Source of the DNA: Desulfobotulus alkaliphilus
Lineage (GTDB): Bacteria > Desulfobacterota > Desulfobacteria > Desulfobacterales > ASO4-4
Direction: 5' to 3'
Length of the DNA: 34,738 nucleotides
Assembly: GCF_007830435.1 (NCBI RefSeq)
Contig: NZ_VLLC01000032.1
Location: forward strand, 1-34,738
Positions 8,496-15,811 of this stretch are shown piece after piece. How positions within the stretch are numbered: position 1 is the first letter of the stretch; each line of letters begins with the position of its first letter. Below the pieces are notes generated by a model. That model saw only the letters and a list, made by a program, of their open reading frames with translations, was not told the origin of the DNA and did not search any database. A program made the position numbers and the translations under genes.

Positions 8496-8815
8496 TTCGA
8501 CACAGTTTTCCAAGTACCATACCTGCAAGACAGATGCACAGGCCCCAGGCTATTTGCCCGTGACGCAATCTTATTCTTAGAGCTTCTTGCCCTGTGCGGA
8601 AGCGGCAAAAACTCCCCGCCACAGGCAGGATAAGCTTTTTGATTACCATGGCAGGCCTAAGCACGCTGCCTTTGTGGCGGCTCAGACAGTTTGCCGCTTC
8701 TTTCGCACAGGCCTGCAAAGCTCTGATCCGAAACGATTGCAATGTCACTTGCAAATAGCCACGGAGCCTTGCAACAGTACAAAACTGATGCAATTACAGC
8801 ATTGGCAGTGCTGAA
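8496..8815 (+). repeat. Dispersed mosaic repeat, copy 2 (no nested insert)
   Basis: About 320 bp, collinear with copy 3 (10740-11139) except that the 75-bp palindromic insert is absent and a short segment near the right end (TCAGAATAAAC in copies 2b and 3) is missing. Where copies 1 and 3 carry the insert, this copy has AATCTTATTCTTAG. It lies in inverted orientation to copy 1. A 103-codon frame on the minus strand is broken by a one-base length change in copy 3, so a protein is unlikely. Confidence 0.85.
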
Positions 8816-8854
8816 TAATTATCTTGCTTTTTATAGTAGGCTTTGTTTTTTTAG

Positions 8855-8971
8855 CTTGAGTGCCGGAATCCGAAACGTTTGCAATGTCCCTTGCAAATAG
8901 CCACAGAGCCTTGCAACAGTACAAAACTGATGCAATTACAGCATTGGCAGTTCAGAATAAACGGTGCTGAA
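8855..8971 (+). repeat. Partial repeat copy 2b
   Basis: The right-hand 100 bp of the repeat (from ATCCGAAACG to TGCTGAA), nearly identical to the end of copy 2 just upstream, so the two form a local direct duplication. Its left end is fused to CTTGAGTGCCGGA (8855-8867), which is 13 nt of the inverted end of the nested insert. This suggests rearrangement at the insert end. It ends shortly before the YkgJ gene at 9018. Confidence 0.8.
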
Positions 8972-9017
8972 TAATTACTTTAATTTTACTTTTTACATTT
9001 ATACAAAGGCTTTTTAA

Positions 9018-9758
9018 ATGAATGAAAATCCAAGCGACTGCCTGCAACCCATAAACCCGGACCACCCCCTCTGCTTTGACTGCCACGAAGGGCTGCCCTG
9101 CTTCAATCAGTGCTGCCATGACATCTGCCAGCTTCTCTACCCCTATGACATTCTGCGCCTGAAAAAAAATCTTTGCATGAAGGCCTCAGATTTCCTTTCC
9201 GCCTACTGCATCATCCATGACGGGGAAGGCAGCGGCCTTCCCGTGGTCTCCTTCCGGCTGGACAAGGCAAATCATCAGGCCTGCCCCTTCCTCACAAAAG
9301 AGGGATGCCGGGTATATGAAGACCGCCCTGCATCCTGCAGGATTTTCCCCCTTGCCCGGGGACTGGTCCGGGACAGGGCAACAGGGAACCTCCAGACCCA
9401 CTATGCCCGCATTCCCGACCCCCTGTGCAAAGGCTTTGAATCCAAAAAAACAAATACACTGAAAGAATGGATTGCAAGTCAGGACATGGCAATTTATGAC
9501 CTGATGAATGATGCCATGATGCCCCTGATCAGCCTCAAAAACCGGCTGATGCCCGGCCCCCTCCAGCCGGACCATAAAAATATTTTCATCCTGGGCTGCT
9601 ACAATCTCGATGATTTCCGCACAAGGATCTATGAAAGCGGAGAGCTGCGGGGGATTTTTCCGGATCAGCGGCTGGCTGCCGCAGAAAACAGCGACGAGGA
9701 ACTCCTGCTGCTTGCCATGGACTGGGTCCGCCACCGCCTCTTTGGCGCAGCCCTGTAA
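9018..9758 (+). CDS. YkgJ-family cysteine-cluster protein
   Basis: 246 aa. It belongs to the YkgJ (UPF0153) family of presumed zinc- or iron-chelating proteins. Visible ligands are Cys22, Cys28, Cys32-Cys33 in CHEGLPCFNQCC, then Cys89 (CPFL), Cys97 (GCRVY) and Cys107 in RPASCRIFP, the family signature. It is longer than minimal family members and shares a C-terminal part (ending MDWVRHRLFG) with the protein at 11339-12124, so the two are full-length paralogs. It starts at ATG right after an A+T-rich stretch that adjoins repeat copy 2b. An SDR-like gene follows 26 nt later, probably in the same transcript. The biochemical role of the family is not settled; metal binding is inferred from the cysteines. 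Confidence 0.85.
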   Translation: MNENPSDCLQPINPDHPLCFDCHEGLPCFNQCCHDICQLLYPYDILRLKKNLCMKASDFLSAYCIIHDGEGSGLPVVSFRLDKANHQACPFLTKEGCRVYEDRPASCRIFPLARGLVRDRATGNLQTHYARIPDPLCKGFESKKTNTLKEWIASQDMAIYDLMNDAMMPLISLKNRLMPGPLQPDHKNIFILGCYNLDDFRTRIYESGELRGIFPDQRLAAAENSDEELLLLAMDWVRHRLFGAAL

Positions 9759-9784
9759 GCGGACAGACATGAAAGGCTGAATCT

Positions 9785-10600
9785 ATGAAACTGAAAGGAA
9801 AAGTTGCTCTGGTTCCCGGATCTGTACGGGGAATCGGCAAGGCCATTGCCTTAGACCTTGCCGCCGAAGGTGCCTCACTGGCACTGACCCGCTTTGACTG
9901 GCCCGAAAACTTCCATGAAATGGAAGCCGACTTTACCCGGACAGGCACTCCTTTTCGGATTTTCGACATTGACCTGCGCAACACCGGGGCCATCGCAGAC
10001 CTCATGGGCAAAATCCATGCCCACTTTGGCAGACTGGATATTCTCATCAACAATATCGAACGGGGTGGCATGCCCGTCGTTCATGGGAAATATACAGAAG
10101 CACAGTGGGATCTGGAACAGGAAACCACCCTCCGGGCCAAGCAGTGGCTGGCAGAGGCAGCCCTTCCCCTGCTCAAGGCTTCCGGAGAAGGCTGCCTGAT
10201 CAACATCTCTTCCATTGCCGCCCTCACAGGAAGATCAGGTCCGGCAGGCCTGCTTTTCAATGAAGGCTATGCTGCGGCAAACCGAGGGATCTCCATACTC
10301 ACGGAAACCTGGGCCAGGCTGGGAGCGCCGGAGGTACGGGTCAATGAGCTTATGCTGGGCCTTATGGAAACCCGGCACGGACCCAGGACAAGGGGCTGGG
10401 GCCTGATGAGTTCCGAACAGCAGAAGGCCCTCACGGACCACACCCTTCTGGGCCGCATCGGCCTGCCGGAAGACGTGGTGCGGGCTGTCCGCTTCCTTGT
10501 TCTGGATGCCCCCTTCATGACCGGCAGCGTCCTGCGCCTTGACGGTGGCTATGTCCTTGGCGGAGACAGGGTGCCGCCCATGCCCGTGGGTGTGGAGTAA
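9785..10600 (+). CDS. Short-chain dehydrogenase/reductase-like protein with altered active site
   Basis: 271 aa, classical SDR length. The nucleotide-binding motif GSVRGIG (12-18) is present, though the usual preceding Thr is Pro. The NNAG box reads NNIE (89-92). The catalytic Ser lies in INISS (139-143) and the Tyr is Tyr162, but the usual YxxxK lysine is Asn166 (YAAAN). The C-terminal substrate loop and the family ending (MTGSVLRLDGG) are intact. The fold is therefore surely SDR, and NAD(P) binding is plausible, but the normal proton relay is incomplete. The protein could be a reductase with an altered mechanism, or a non-catalytic one. It is probably co-transcribed with the YkgJ protein upstream; a functional tie is only inferred. 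Substrate unknown. Confidence 0.88.
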   Translation: MKLKGKVALVPGSVRGIGKAIALDLAAEGASLALTRFDWPENFHEMEADFTRTGTPFRIFDIDLRNTGAIADLMGKIHAHFGRLDILINNIERGGMPVVHGKYTEAQWDLEQETTLRAKQWLAEAALPLLKASGEGCLINISSIAALTGRSGPAGLLFNEGYAAANRGISILTETWARLGAPEVRVNELMLGLMETRHGPRTRGWGLMSSEQQKALTDHTLLGRIGLPEDVVRAVRFLVLDAPFMTGSVLRLDGGYVLGGDRVPPMPVGVE

Positions 10601-10739
10601 TGCTTCTGAGCAACTTAAATTTAGTTCTTTTAATTCAAAAACTTAAAAAATGGTCAATTACCCATCACTGATCTAAATGAGTTTGAATCCGGCACAAGTT
10701 ACTCTACGACAAGATGCCCTAACAGGGCGTGAGCTGCTG
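10601..10739. other. Gap after the SDR gene
   Basis: A+T-rich spacer without a gene. It contains AATCCGGCAC (10686-10695), 10 nt of the nested-insert end, and a small hairpin GCCCT/AGGGC around 10717-10729. It leads straight into repeat copy 3. Confidence 0.5.
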
Positions 10740-11139
10740 TTCAGCACAGTTTTCCAAGTACCATAGCTGCAAGACAGATGCACAGACCCCAGGCTCTTTA
10801 CCCGTGACGCAATCCGGCACTCAAGCTGAAAAGCTCAAGCCCTTTACGGGAACAAAAGTGCTTCAAGGATCTTGAGTGCCGGATTCGGGAGCTTCTTGCC
10901 CTGTGCGGAAGCGGCAAAAACTCCCCGCCACAGGCAGGATAAGCTTTTTGATTACCATGGCAGGCTTTAAGCACGCTGCCTTTGTGGCGGCTCAGACAGT
11001 TTGCCGCTTCTTTCGCACAGGCCTGCAAAGCTCTGATCCGAAACGATTGCAATGTCACTTGCAAATAGCCACGGGGCCTTGCAACAGTATGAAGCTGCTG
11101 CAATTACAGCATTAGCAGCTCAGAATAAACTTTGCTGAA
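10740..11139 (+). repeat. Dispersed mosaic repeat, copy 3 (with nested insert)
   Basis: 400 bp including the 75-bp palindromic insert, so about 325 bp without it. The ends TTCAGCA (10740-10746) and TGCTGAA (11133-11139) are a 7-bp inverted repeat. Copy 2 keeps the right end but has TTCGACA at the left. The body is nearly identical to copy 2 over 10886-11110. It has the same orientation as copy 2, so the YkgJ-SDR pair lies between direct copies. Confidence 0.85.
10811..10885. repeat. Nested 75-bp insert with 15-bp inverted ends
   Basis: AATCCGGCACTCAAG (10811-10825) and CTTGAGTGCCGGATT (10871-10885) are exact complements. The interior CTCAAGCCCTTTACGGG matches the insert in copy 1 in inverted sense. 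The flanks are CGTGACGC on the left and CGGGAGCTTC on the right. Copy 2 lacks it at the same point. Confidence 0.8.
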
Positions 11140-11168
11140 TAATTACCCAGATTTTACGATTGTTGGCA

Positions 11169-11187
11169 GGCACCCGTAAAGGGTGCC
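11169..11187. repeat. Small hairpin repeat of the GGCACCC type
   Basis: GGCACCC and GGGTGCC pair across GTAAA, followed by CCTAC. The same look (GTAGGGGCACCC...) recurs as intergenic repeats in many bacterial genomes. The frame translated through it on the minus strand is therefore not taken as a gene. The whole stretch 11140-11338 holds no other feature I can support. Confidence 0.45.
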
Positions 11188-11338
11188 CCTACAAAACCGG
11201 GGCCGCAAAAACCATTCACAGGGGAGCCCTTCAAGCCTGCCCGTATGAAAGCTCTCACCATGGGCCTGACAACATGCTGCCCTGCAAACGGTGGCTGGGT
11301 CAGGGCAATAATCAGATCCGATATGCCTACCCGCTCCC

Positions 11339-12124
11339 CTATTTTTTTGGCTGCATACTGGCCACCTTCATCCCCCACACACTGTGGCGAATCCAGTCAA
11401 AGCCAAAGCGCAGAAGGGCAACATCATCTTTTTTCAGTTTCCGCTTCAGATCCGGATGCACCTTGTAACGCTTGAAAAAACTGGACTCAAACAAAAAGGC
11501 CCTGAAGGCATCCAGATGATAAACAGCCATGAAGGCCATCTTTCCCTTTTTGCCATAAAAGCCCTCTGCTCCCCATGGGTTTTCAGAAAAATACAGACGC
11601 ACCGCACTCCACTCCCTTGTCATGCGGTTATGTCTCCGGGCATCCTGATCTTCGGCCCAGCTTTCAAGGGTCCAGACCTTCTCTTCTTTCTGGCCCATAC
11701 AAAAATCCGGCGGACGGAAAAAAGCCACGGTTTCCACGATGGAACCATTGGGGCCCCATACCGTCCCCTGCTCCACGGGAAAGGTGCGGCAGGTATCCGG
11801 CCTGTGGAGATAAACCGAGCATCCCTGATCCGTAAGAAAGGGACAGGTCTTTTCCTCATTCTCCGCCATGCGCAGCAGCACCTCGGGAAAAAACTCCCCC
11901 TTACGCATCACCACATCCGTATGGCGATCCATAAAATCCGAAGATGTCATATCAAGGGCCTTGCACAGCCGGAGCACATCATAGGGATAAAGGTAGAGAT
12001 TCAGGTTGCGGCAACAGAGATTGAAACAGGAAAGCCCTTCATGGCAGCGAAAGGAAAACCCCTGGCCCGGCAGAATTCTTTTTCCCGGCAAAGTATCCAG
12101 AGCCTCCACATCAAGATGCTTCAT
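11339..12124 (-). CDS. YkgJ-family cysteine-cluster protein, paralog of 9018-9758
   Basis: 261 aa. It carries the same cysteine arrangement as the protein at 9018: Cys27, Cys33, Cys37-Cys38 (CHEGLSCFNLCC), then Cys94 (CPFL), Cys102 (GCSVY) and Cys112 in RPDTCRTFP. Similarity extends to the C-terminus (FDWIRHSVWG against MDWVRHRLFG), so the two are paralogs on opposite strands separated by repeat copy 3. Its ATG overlaps the stop of the upstream gene (ATGA), which indicates translational coupling. It is the third gene of a dgt-ykgJ-ykgJ unit. A metal-binding role is inferred from the cysteines; no enzymatic activity is known for the family with certainty. Confidence 0.85.
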   Translation of the reverse strand: MKHLDVEALDTLPGKRILPGQGFSFRCHEGLSCFNLCCRNLNLYLYPYDVLRLCKALDMTSSDFMDRHTDVVMRKGEFFPEVLLRMAENEEKTCPFLTDQGCSVYLHRPDTCRTFPVEQGTVWGPNGSIVETVAFFRPPDFCMGQKEEKVWTLESWAEDQDARRHNRMTREWSAVRLYFSENPWGAEGFYGKKGKMAFMAVYHLDAFRAFLFESSFFKRYKVHPDLKRKLKKDDVALLRFGFDWIRHSVWGMKVASMQPKK

Positions 12125-12735
12125 ACCTCCCCCTCCCCTCCCACATCGGGCATGGGCAGGGTGAGCATATCCGCAATGCTCAGACGGATGCGGCCATCAT
12201 AACCCGATTTTTTACGAAGATCCTGCTCCAGCAGGGCAAGGCTTCTGTAAAGGGGCGTCCGGTCCAGAAGCACCCCCTCCCCGTCCCCAAAAAATTCACA
12301 GCCCGGCCCCTTGACCTCGCCACCACGCCCCATCATTTTCCATGGCACACCATGGAGACGGCAGATCATGGGCCTGTGGGCATACACACGGCACAGGCCA
12401 TCCACATTTAAAGGACAAAGCCCCCGGAAAAGCCCCTCTTCTCCCCCGGCATCATGGGCCTTCATGGCCTCACACAGGGCCAAAGCCCTCTCTTCCATGG
12501 CAGACCGCTCCCCTTCACCAAGCATGGAAAAACCCTTTAAAAGATAGAGAACCTCCACAAGGGTATAGTGATAAAACCGGGTGTTGCAGCAGCTGTCTAC
12601 GCATCCTGTGCAGGAAAACCCCGCACTTTTCGCCACATCGGCATAGGCCGTATCCATCCGGGCATAAAGCGCTTCCATTCCGGAAAAAAAAGAAGCCAGC
12701 ACCTCCGGTGCAAGCCCCGTTTCAAAGGCATCCAT
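12121..12735 (-). CDS. YkgJ-family cysteine-cluster protein, divergent
   Basis: 204 aa from the ATG at 12735, chosen because GGGAGG lies ten bases upstream; a TTG nine bases earlier sits too close to that site. Cysteines are 42, 45, 49-50 (CTGCVDSCC), 107 (CPL), 115 (LCRVY), 125 (RPMICRLHG) and 146. The order and the RPxxCR box fit the YkgJ family, but the rest is unlike the two longer paralogs nearby. It lies 35 nt after dgt and overlaps the next YkgJ gene by 4 nt. Two different members in one operon suggest they act together, possibly on a metal cofactor. That is inference. Confidence 0.8.
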   Translation of the reverse strand: MDAFETGLAPEVLASFFSGMEALYARMDTAYADVAKSAGFSCTGCVDSCCNTRFYHYTLVEVLYLLKGFSMLGEGERSAMEERALALCEAMKAHDAGGEEGLFRGLCPLNVDGLCRVYAHRPMICRLHGVPWKMMGRGGEVKGPGCEFFGDGEGVLLDRTPLYRSLALLEQDLRKKSGYDGRIRLSIADMLTLPMPDVGGEGEV

Positions 12736-12770
12736 GAAAAACAATCCTCCCTTTGCATCTTTCCCCGTCC

Positions 12771-13826
12771 TCAGAACTGGGGAAAGGGCATAAAAATTTT
12801 ATGATACAGATTCAGGGCATAGCGATCCGTCATACTGGCAATGGTATCACACACCACTTTTTCACGCACCTCCCCTGCAGGATCAAAGGCGGGAAGCTCC
12901 ATCCGCCGGAGCTCTGCCTGCAGTGCGTCCTCATTTTCCATGAGAAAGGCAAAAAGCTCCATCAGAATTTTCTTGGCCTTTACGAACTCATTGTGCACCT
13001 TGGGAGACCGGTACACGTTATCAAAAAGGAACTGACGCAGCTCCACCATGGTTTTGTAAACTTCATCACTCATGCGCAGACAGAAACCATCTTTTTCCAT
13101 GCTGCTGTTAAAAATAATGTCACGGATCATGGAGGTTCCACGGACCGAATGGCTTTCACCCAGAACCCTGATGCAGGATGCAGGAATCTGATGGCGGCCG
13201 ATCACACCACTGCGCACCGCATCATCAAGATCATGGTTCAGATAGGCAATGATATCTGCAATGCGGACCACCCGCCCCTCTATGGACAGGGCCGTTTCCC
13301 CGGGTTCCGTGGGAATAATATTTCCAAAACCCTTGGAGTGCTTTAAAATGCCATCCCTGACCTCGTGGCTGAGATTCAGCCCCTCCCCCCGCCTCTCAAG
13401 GCGATCCACCACACGCAGACTCTGGGCTGCATGGGAAAAATGCTCTGAGTATATTTCCTTGAGTGCCGTTTCACCGGAATGCCCAAAGGGTGTATGGCCA
13501 AGATCATGGCCCAAAGCAATGGCCTCCGTAAGATCCTCATTGAGACGCAGGGCTCTGGCAATGGTTCTGGCAACTTCCGCCACTTCCAGGGTATGGGTCA
13601 GCCGGGTTCTGTAATGATCCCCCAGGGGAGAAAGAAAAACCTGGGTCTTGTGCTTTAATCTTCTGAAGCCGCTTGAAAAAACGATCCTGTCCCTGTCCTG
13701 CTGGAAAAGTGTGCGGATGGGACATGGTTCTTCCCTGCGGCGACGCCCCCTGGAGGCTGCGGCACAACAGCCATAGGGAGCAATAAACCCCGCCTCCCTC
13801 TTTTCAAAATCTTCCCTAATGGTCAT
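12771..13826 (-). CDS. dgt: Deoxyguanosinetriphosphate triphosphohydrolase-like protein
   Basis: 351 aa HD-domain hydrolase of the dGTPase family, which splits dNTPs into deoxynucleoside and triphosphate and so helps balance the dNTP pool. The motif FRRLKHKTQVF (about 54-64) is typical. Metal ligands are visible as His78 (RLTHTLEVA) and His107-Asp108 (GHDLGHTPFGHSGE). It is shorter than the 505-aa E. coli Dgt and matches the shorter dGTPase-like branch, whose substrate range may be broader. It is the first gene of a minus-strand unit with two YkgJ genes. The ribosome site before the ATG is weak (AGGCAAG). Confidence 0.93.
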   Translation of the reverse strand: MTIREDFEKREAGFIAPYGCCAAASRGRRRREEPCPIRTLFQQDRDRIVFSSGFRRLKHKTQVFLSPLGDHYRTRLTHTLEVAEVARTIARALRLNEDLTEAIALGHDLGHTPFGHSGETALKEIYSEHFSHAAQSLRVVDRLERRGEGLNLSHEVRDGILKHSKGFGNIIPTEPGETALSIEGRVVRIADIIAYLNHDLDDAVRSGVIGRHQIPASCIRVLGESHSVRGTSMIRDIIFNSSMEKDGFCLRMSDEVYKTMVELRQFLFDNVYRSPKVHNEFVKAKKILMELFAFLMENEDALQAELRRMELPAFDPAGEVREKVVCDTIASMTDRYALNLYHKIFMPFPQF

Positions 13827-13985
13827 TGCTTGCCTGCCTGCTGGAATTGAGTTAACTTTTAAGGCCGGGCTCCATACCGGACGGGGACTATCCTATGCAC
13901 AAGAGTCCCGGTCTTGTAAAGGGGCGATGCCCCAGACAAAAAAAACGGCGGCCCGGAAAAGGACGGCAGCCATGAAAGGACAGGC

Positions 13986-14534
13986 ATGGGCAAACATCAT
14001 CTCGTCCTTGGCAGCATGCAGGACATCCTGAGCGGAGAGACCATAGAAGACAACCATGACAACCGTTACCGCCAGAAACTGGCAGCACGCCTTCTGGAGG
14101 CTGGATATAAAAGACAGGAGATCCGCTCAAACATTCCACTGATTCTGAAGTGCGATGAAAAACGGGCAAGAATTCATCTGGATTTTCTGGTAAAACCCCA
14201 TGGGAAAGCAGCCCTTCTTGTCCGTTATGGTCCCGGCTCCATTGTGACCCGCCGCACACCGGGCCGGGCAGCCGCCCTTCTCATGGATGCCGCCCTCCTT
14301 CTGGCCACCAACGGGGAAGATGCCGAGCTTCTGGAAACCCGGACAGGCACCCTCCTTTCCCTCGGCCTGGACAAGATACCACCACCGGACAGCCTTCCAC
14401 CGGCCCATACCTGTGAACAGCCCCTGACCCCGGACATGCAGGAGCGCTGCCACCGCATTCTTTATGCCTTTGAAGTCAATGATGCCTGCCCCTGCGATGA
14501 TGCGGTCTGCCATCTGGATACGGAGGAACAATGA
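13986..14534 (+). CDS. HsdR N-terminal-domain-like protein
   Basis: 182 aa, no membrane segment or signal peptide. The stretch from about residue 27 (RQKLAARLLEAGYKRQEI) to 100 resembles the type I restriction HsdR N-terminal domain (HSDR_N_2), a PD-(D/E)xK nuclease fold that also occurs as small stand-alone proteins. An Asp is present in the expected strand (HLDFLV), but where an acidic-x-Lys pair is expected the sequence reads LLVRYG. Nuclease activity is therefore doubtful. The C-terminal tail has a small cysteine group (CPCDDAVC). Its stop overlaps the start of the deaminase gene (ATGA), so the two are co-translated. No restriction-modification partner genes are nearby. Family call moderate; function unknown. 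Confidence 0.6.
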   Translation: MGKHHLVLGSMQDILSGETIEDNHDNRYRQKLAARLLEAGYKRQEIRSNIPLILKCDEKRARIHLDFLVKPHGKAALLVRYGPGSIVTRRTPGRAAALLMDAALLLATNGEDAELLETRTGTLLSLGLDKIPPPDSLPPAHTCEQPLTPDMQERCHRILYAFEVNDACPCDDAVCHLDTEEQ

Positions 14535-15085
14535 ACAAAGACCATGAATTCATGGGAGAAGCCCTGATACTGGCAGAAAATGCCCTGAAAGAAGGAGAAT
14601 TTCCCGTCGGTTGTGTCATCACCCTTAACGGAAGCATCCGGGTAAAATCCAGACGAAAAGCATCCAACGGCAGTCTTCCCAGCGAAATCACCCATGCGGA
14701 AATCCTTGCCATCCGGGAGCTGGAAAGCCTTGTCCCCGCAGCCATGCGCCATAAGGCAACCCTCTATGCCACCATGGAACCCTGCCTCATGTGCTATGCC
14801 GCCATCCTTCTTTCCGGCATCGGGCGGGTGGTATGGGCCTATGAAGATGCCATGGGTGGCGGTACGGCCTGCGACCTTTCCACCCTGCCCCCCCTCTACG
14901 GCGAAAGGCAGCCGGACATAAGACCCGCCCTCAGACGGGAAGAAAGCCTTGCCCTGTTCATGAAATTTTTCCGCAATCCCAAAAACGCCTACTGGAAAAA
15001 CAGCCTCCTTGCCCGCTACACCCTTGCCGGTGGCAGATCCCTGCCAGAGGCCGTCAGACCACAGATCCGGGGCCAAGGGATCTGA
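14531..15085 (+). CDS. tRNA-specific adenosine deaminase-like (TadA/CMP-dCMP deaminase family)
   Basis: 184 aa zinc deaminase. The motif HAE is at 55-57 (zinc ligand His55, catalytic Glu57) and PCLMC at 84-88 (zinc ligands Cys85 and Cys88). The N-terminal EGEFPVGCVI segment and the helix after PCxxC fit nucleoside and tRNA deaminases. TadA makes inosine at the wobble position of tRNA-Arg(ACG); this protein diverges from classical TadA (GSIRVKSRRKASN in place of the usual GNG...N segment). A related nucleoside or nucleotide deaminase is therefore possible. It overlaps the HsdR-N-like gene by 4 nt and lies 165 nt before infC. Confidence 0.8.
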   Translation: MNKDHEFMGEALILAENALKEGEFPVGCVITLNGSIRVKSRRKASNGSLPSEITHAEILAIRELESLVPAAMRHKATLYATMEPCLMCYAAILLSGIGRVVWAYEDAMGGGTACDLSTLPPLYGERQPDIRPALRREESLALFMKFFRNPKNAYWKNSLLARYTLAGGRSLPEAVRPQIRGQGI

Positions 15086-15136
15086 AGGGCCTGAAGCTTC
15101 CATGCGGTGCAGCCGGAATGCCTTTATATTTATTTC

Positions 15137-15165
15137 TTGCACAGCCTGAGAACATGAGGTATACG
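15137..15165 (+). promoter_or_regulatory. Candidate promoter for the infC operon
   Basis: -35 TTGCAC (15137-15142), 17-nt spacer, -10 TATACG (15160-15165). Transcription would start near 15172, about 80 nt before infC. Consensus match is moderate and judged by eye. Confidence 0.4.
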
Positions 15166-15250
15166 TACATGCTGATCTACATGAACCGATCACTTTTTAC
15201 CCCATGAGTGATTTCAACGGATAACGCGCACCACGAGGAGGTCCGGTATA

Positions 15251-15796
15251 ATTAGCAACGGACGCCAGCAGGGCCAGGAAGCTCTGCAACAAAGCAGAAC
15301 AAGGATTAATCGTAACATCAGGGCCAAGGAAGTCCGGGTCATTGATCCCGACGGAGAACAGCTGGGCATCATGCCTGTGCCCAAAGCCCTTGACATTGCC
15401 GCAGGTCTGTCCCTTGATCTGGTGGAAGTGTCCCCCCAGGCCAAACCCCCTGTATGCAAAATCATGGACTATGGAAGGTTCAAGTATGAGCTGACCAAAA
15501 AGCAGCAGGAGGCCAGAAAAAAACAGACCGTTGTCCAGCTGAAGGAGGTCAAGGTAAGGCCCAAAACCGGGGATCATGATCTGGAAACCAAGCTGAAGAA
15601 CATCCGTAAGTTTATAGAAAAACGAAACAAGGTCAAGGTTACGGTAATGTTCAGGGGCAGAGAAATCACCATGAGTGACCGCGGACGCAGCGTTCTTGAA
15701 AGCATCATCGCAGATGTTGAAGATGTTGCCGTGGTGGAATCCACGCCCAAATTTGAAGGCCGCACCATGATGATGATTCTTGTGCCCAAAACCTGA
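15251..15796 (+). CDS. infC: Translation initiation factor IF-3 (AUU start)
   Basis: 181 aa. IF-3 binds the 30S subunit, prevents premature 50S joining and proofreads the start codon. The N-domain begins RINRNIRAKEVRVIDPDG and the C-domain ends with PKFEGRTMMMILVPK, both family hallmarks. An ATG start at 15371 would delete the conserved N-terminus, and the frame upstream has no ATG or GTG before the stop at 15209-15211. The start is therefore set at ATT 15251, nine bases after a perfect AGGAGG (15236-15241). AUU is the well-known infC start in E. coli, through which IF-3 represses its own translation by rejecting the poor codon. The same autoregulation is likely here. First gene of infC-rpmI-rplT-pheST; thrS, often upstream, is absent. 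Confidence 0.95.
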   Translation: MSNGRQQGQEALQQSRTRINRNIRAKEVRVIDPDGEQLGIMPVPKALDIAAGLSLDLVEVSPQAKPPVCKIMDYGRFKYELTKKQQEARKKQTVVQLKEVKVRPKTGDHDLETKLKNIRKFIEKRNKVKVTVMFRGREITMSDRGRSVLESIIADVEDVAVVESTPKFEGRTMMMILVPKT

Positions 15797-15811
15797 AAGT
15801 TTTTAAAATAA

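Noticed and set aside
8482-8793. 103-codon minus-strand frame in repeat copy 2 and similar frames in the other copies
   Set aside because: The frame is broken by a one-base length change in copy 3 and by the nested insert, so conservation is at DNA, not protein, level.
11154-11378. 74-codon minus-strand frame
   Set aside because: It runs through a GGCACCC hairpin repeat, and such translations are common artefacts of intergenic repeats.
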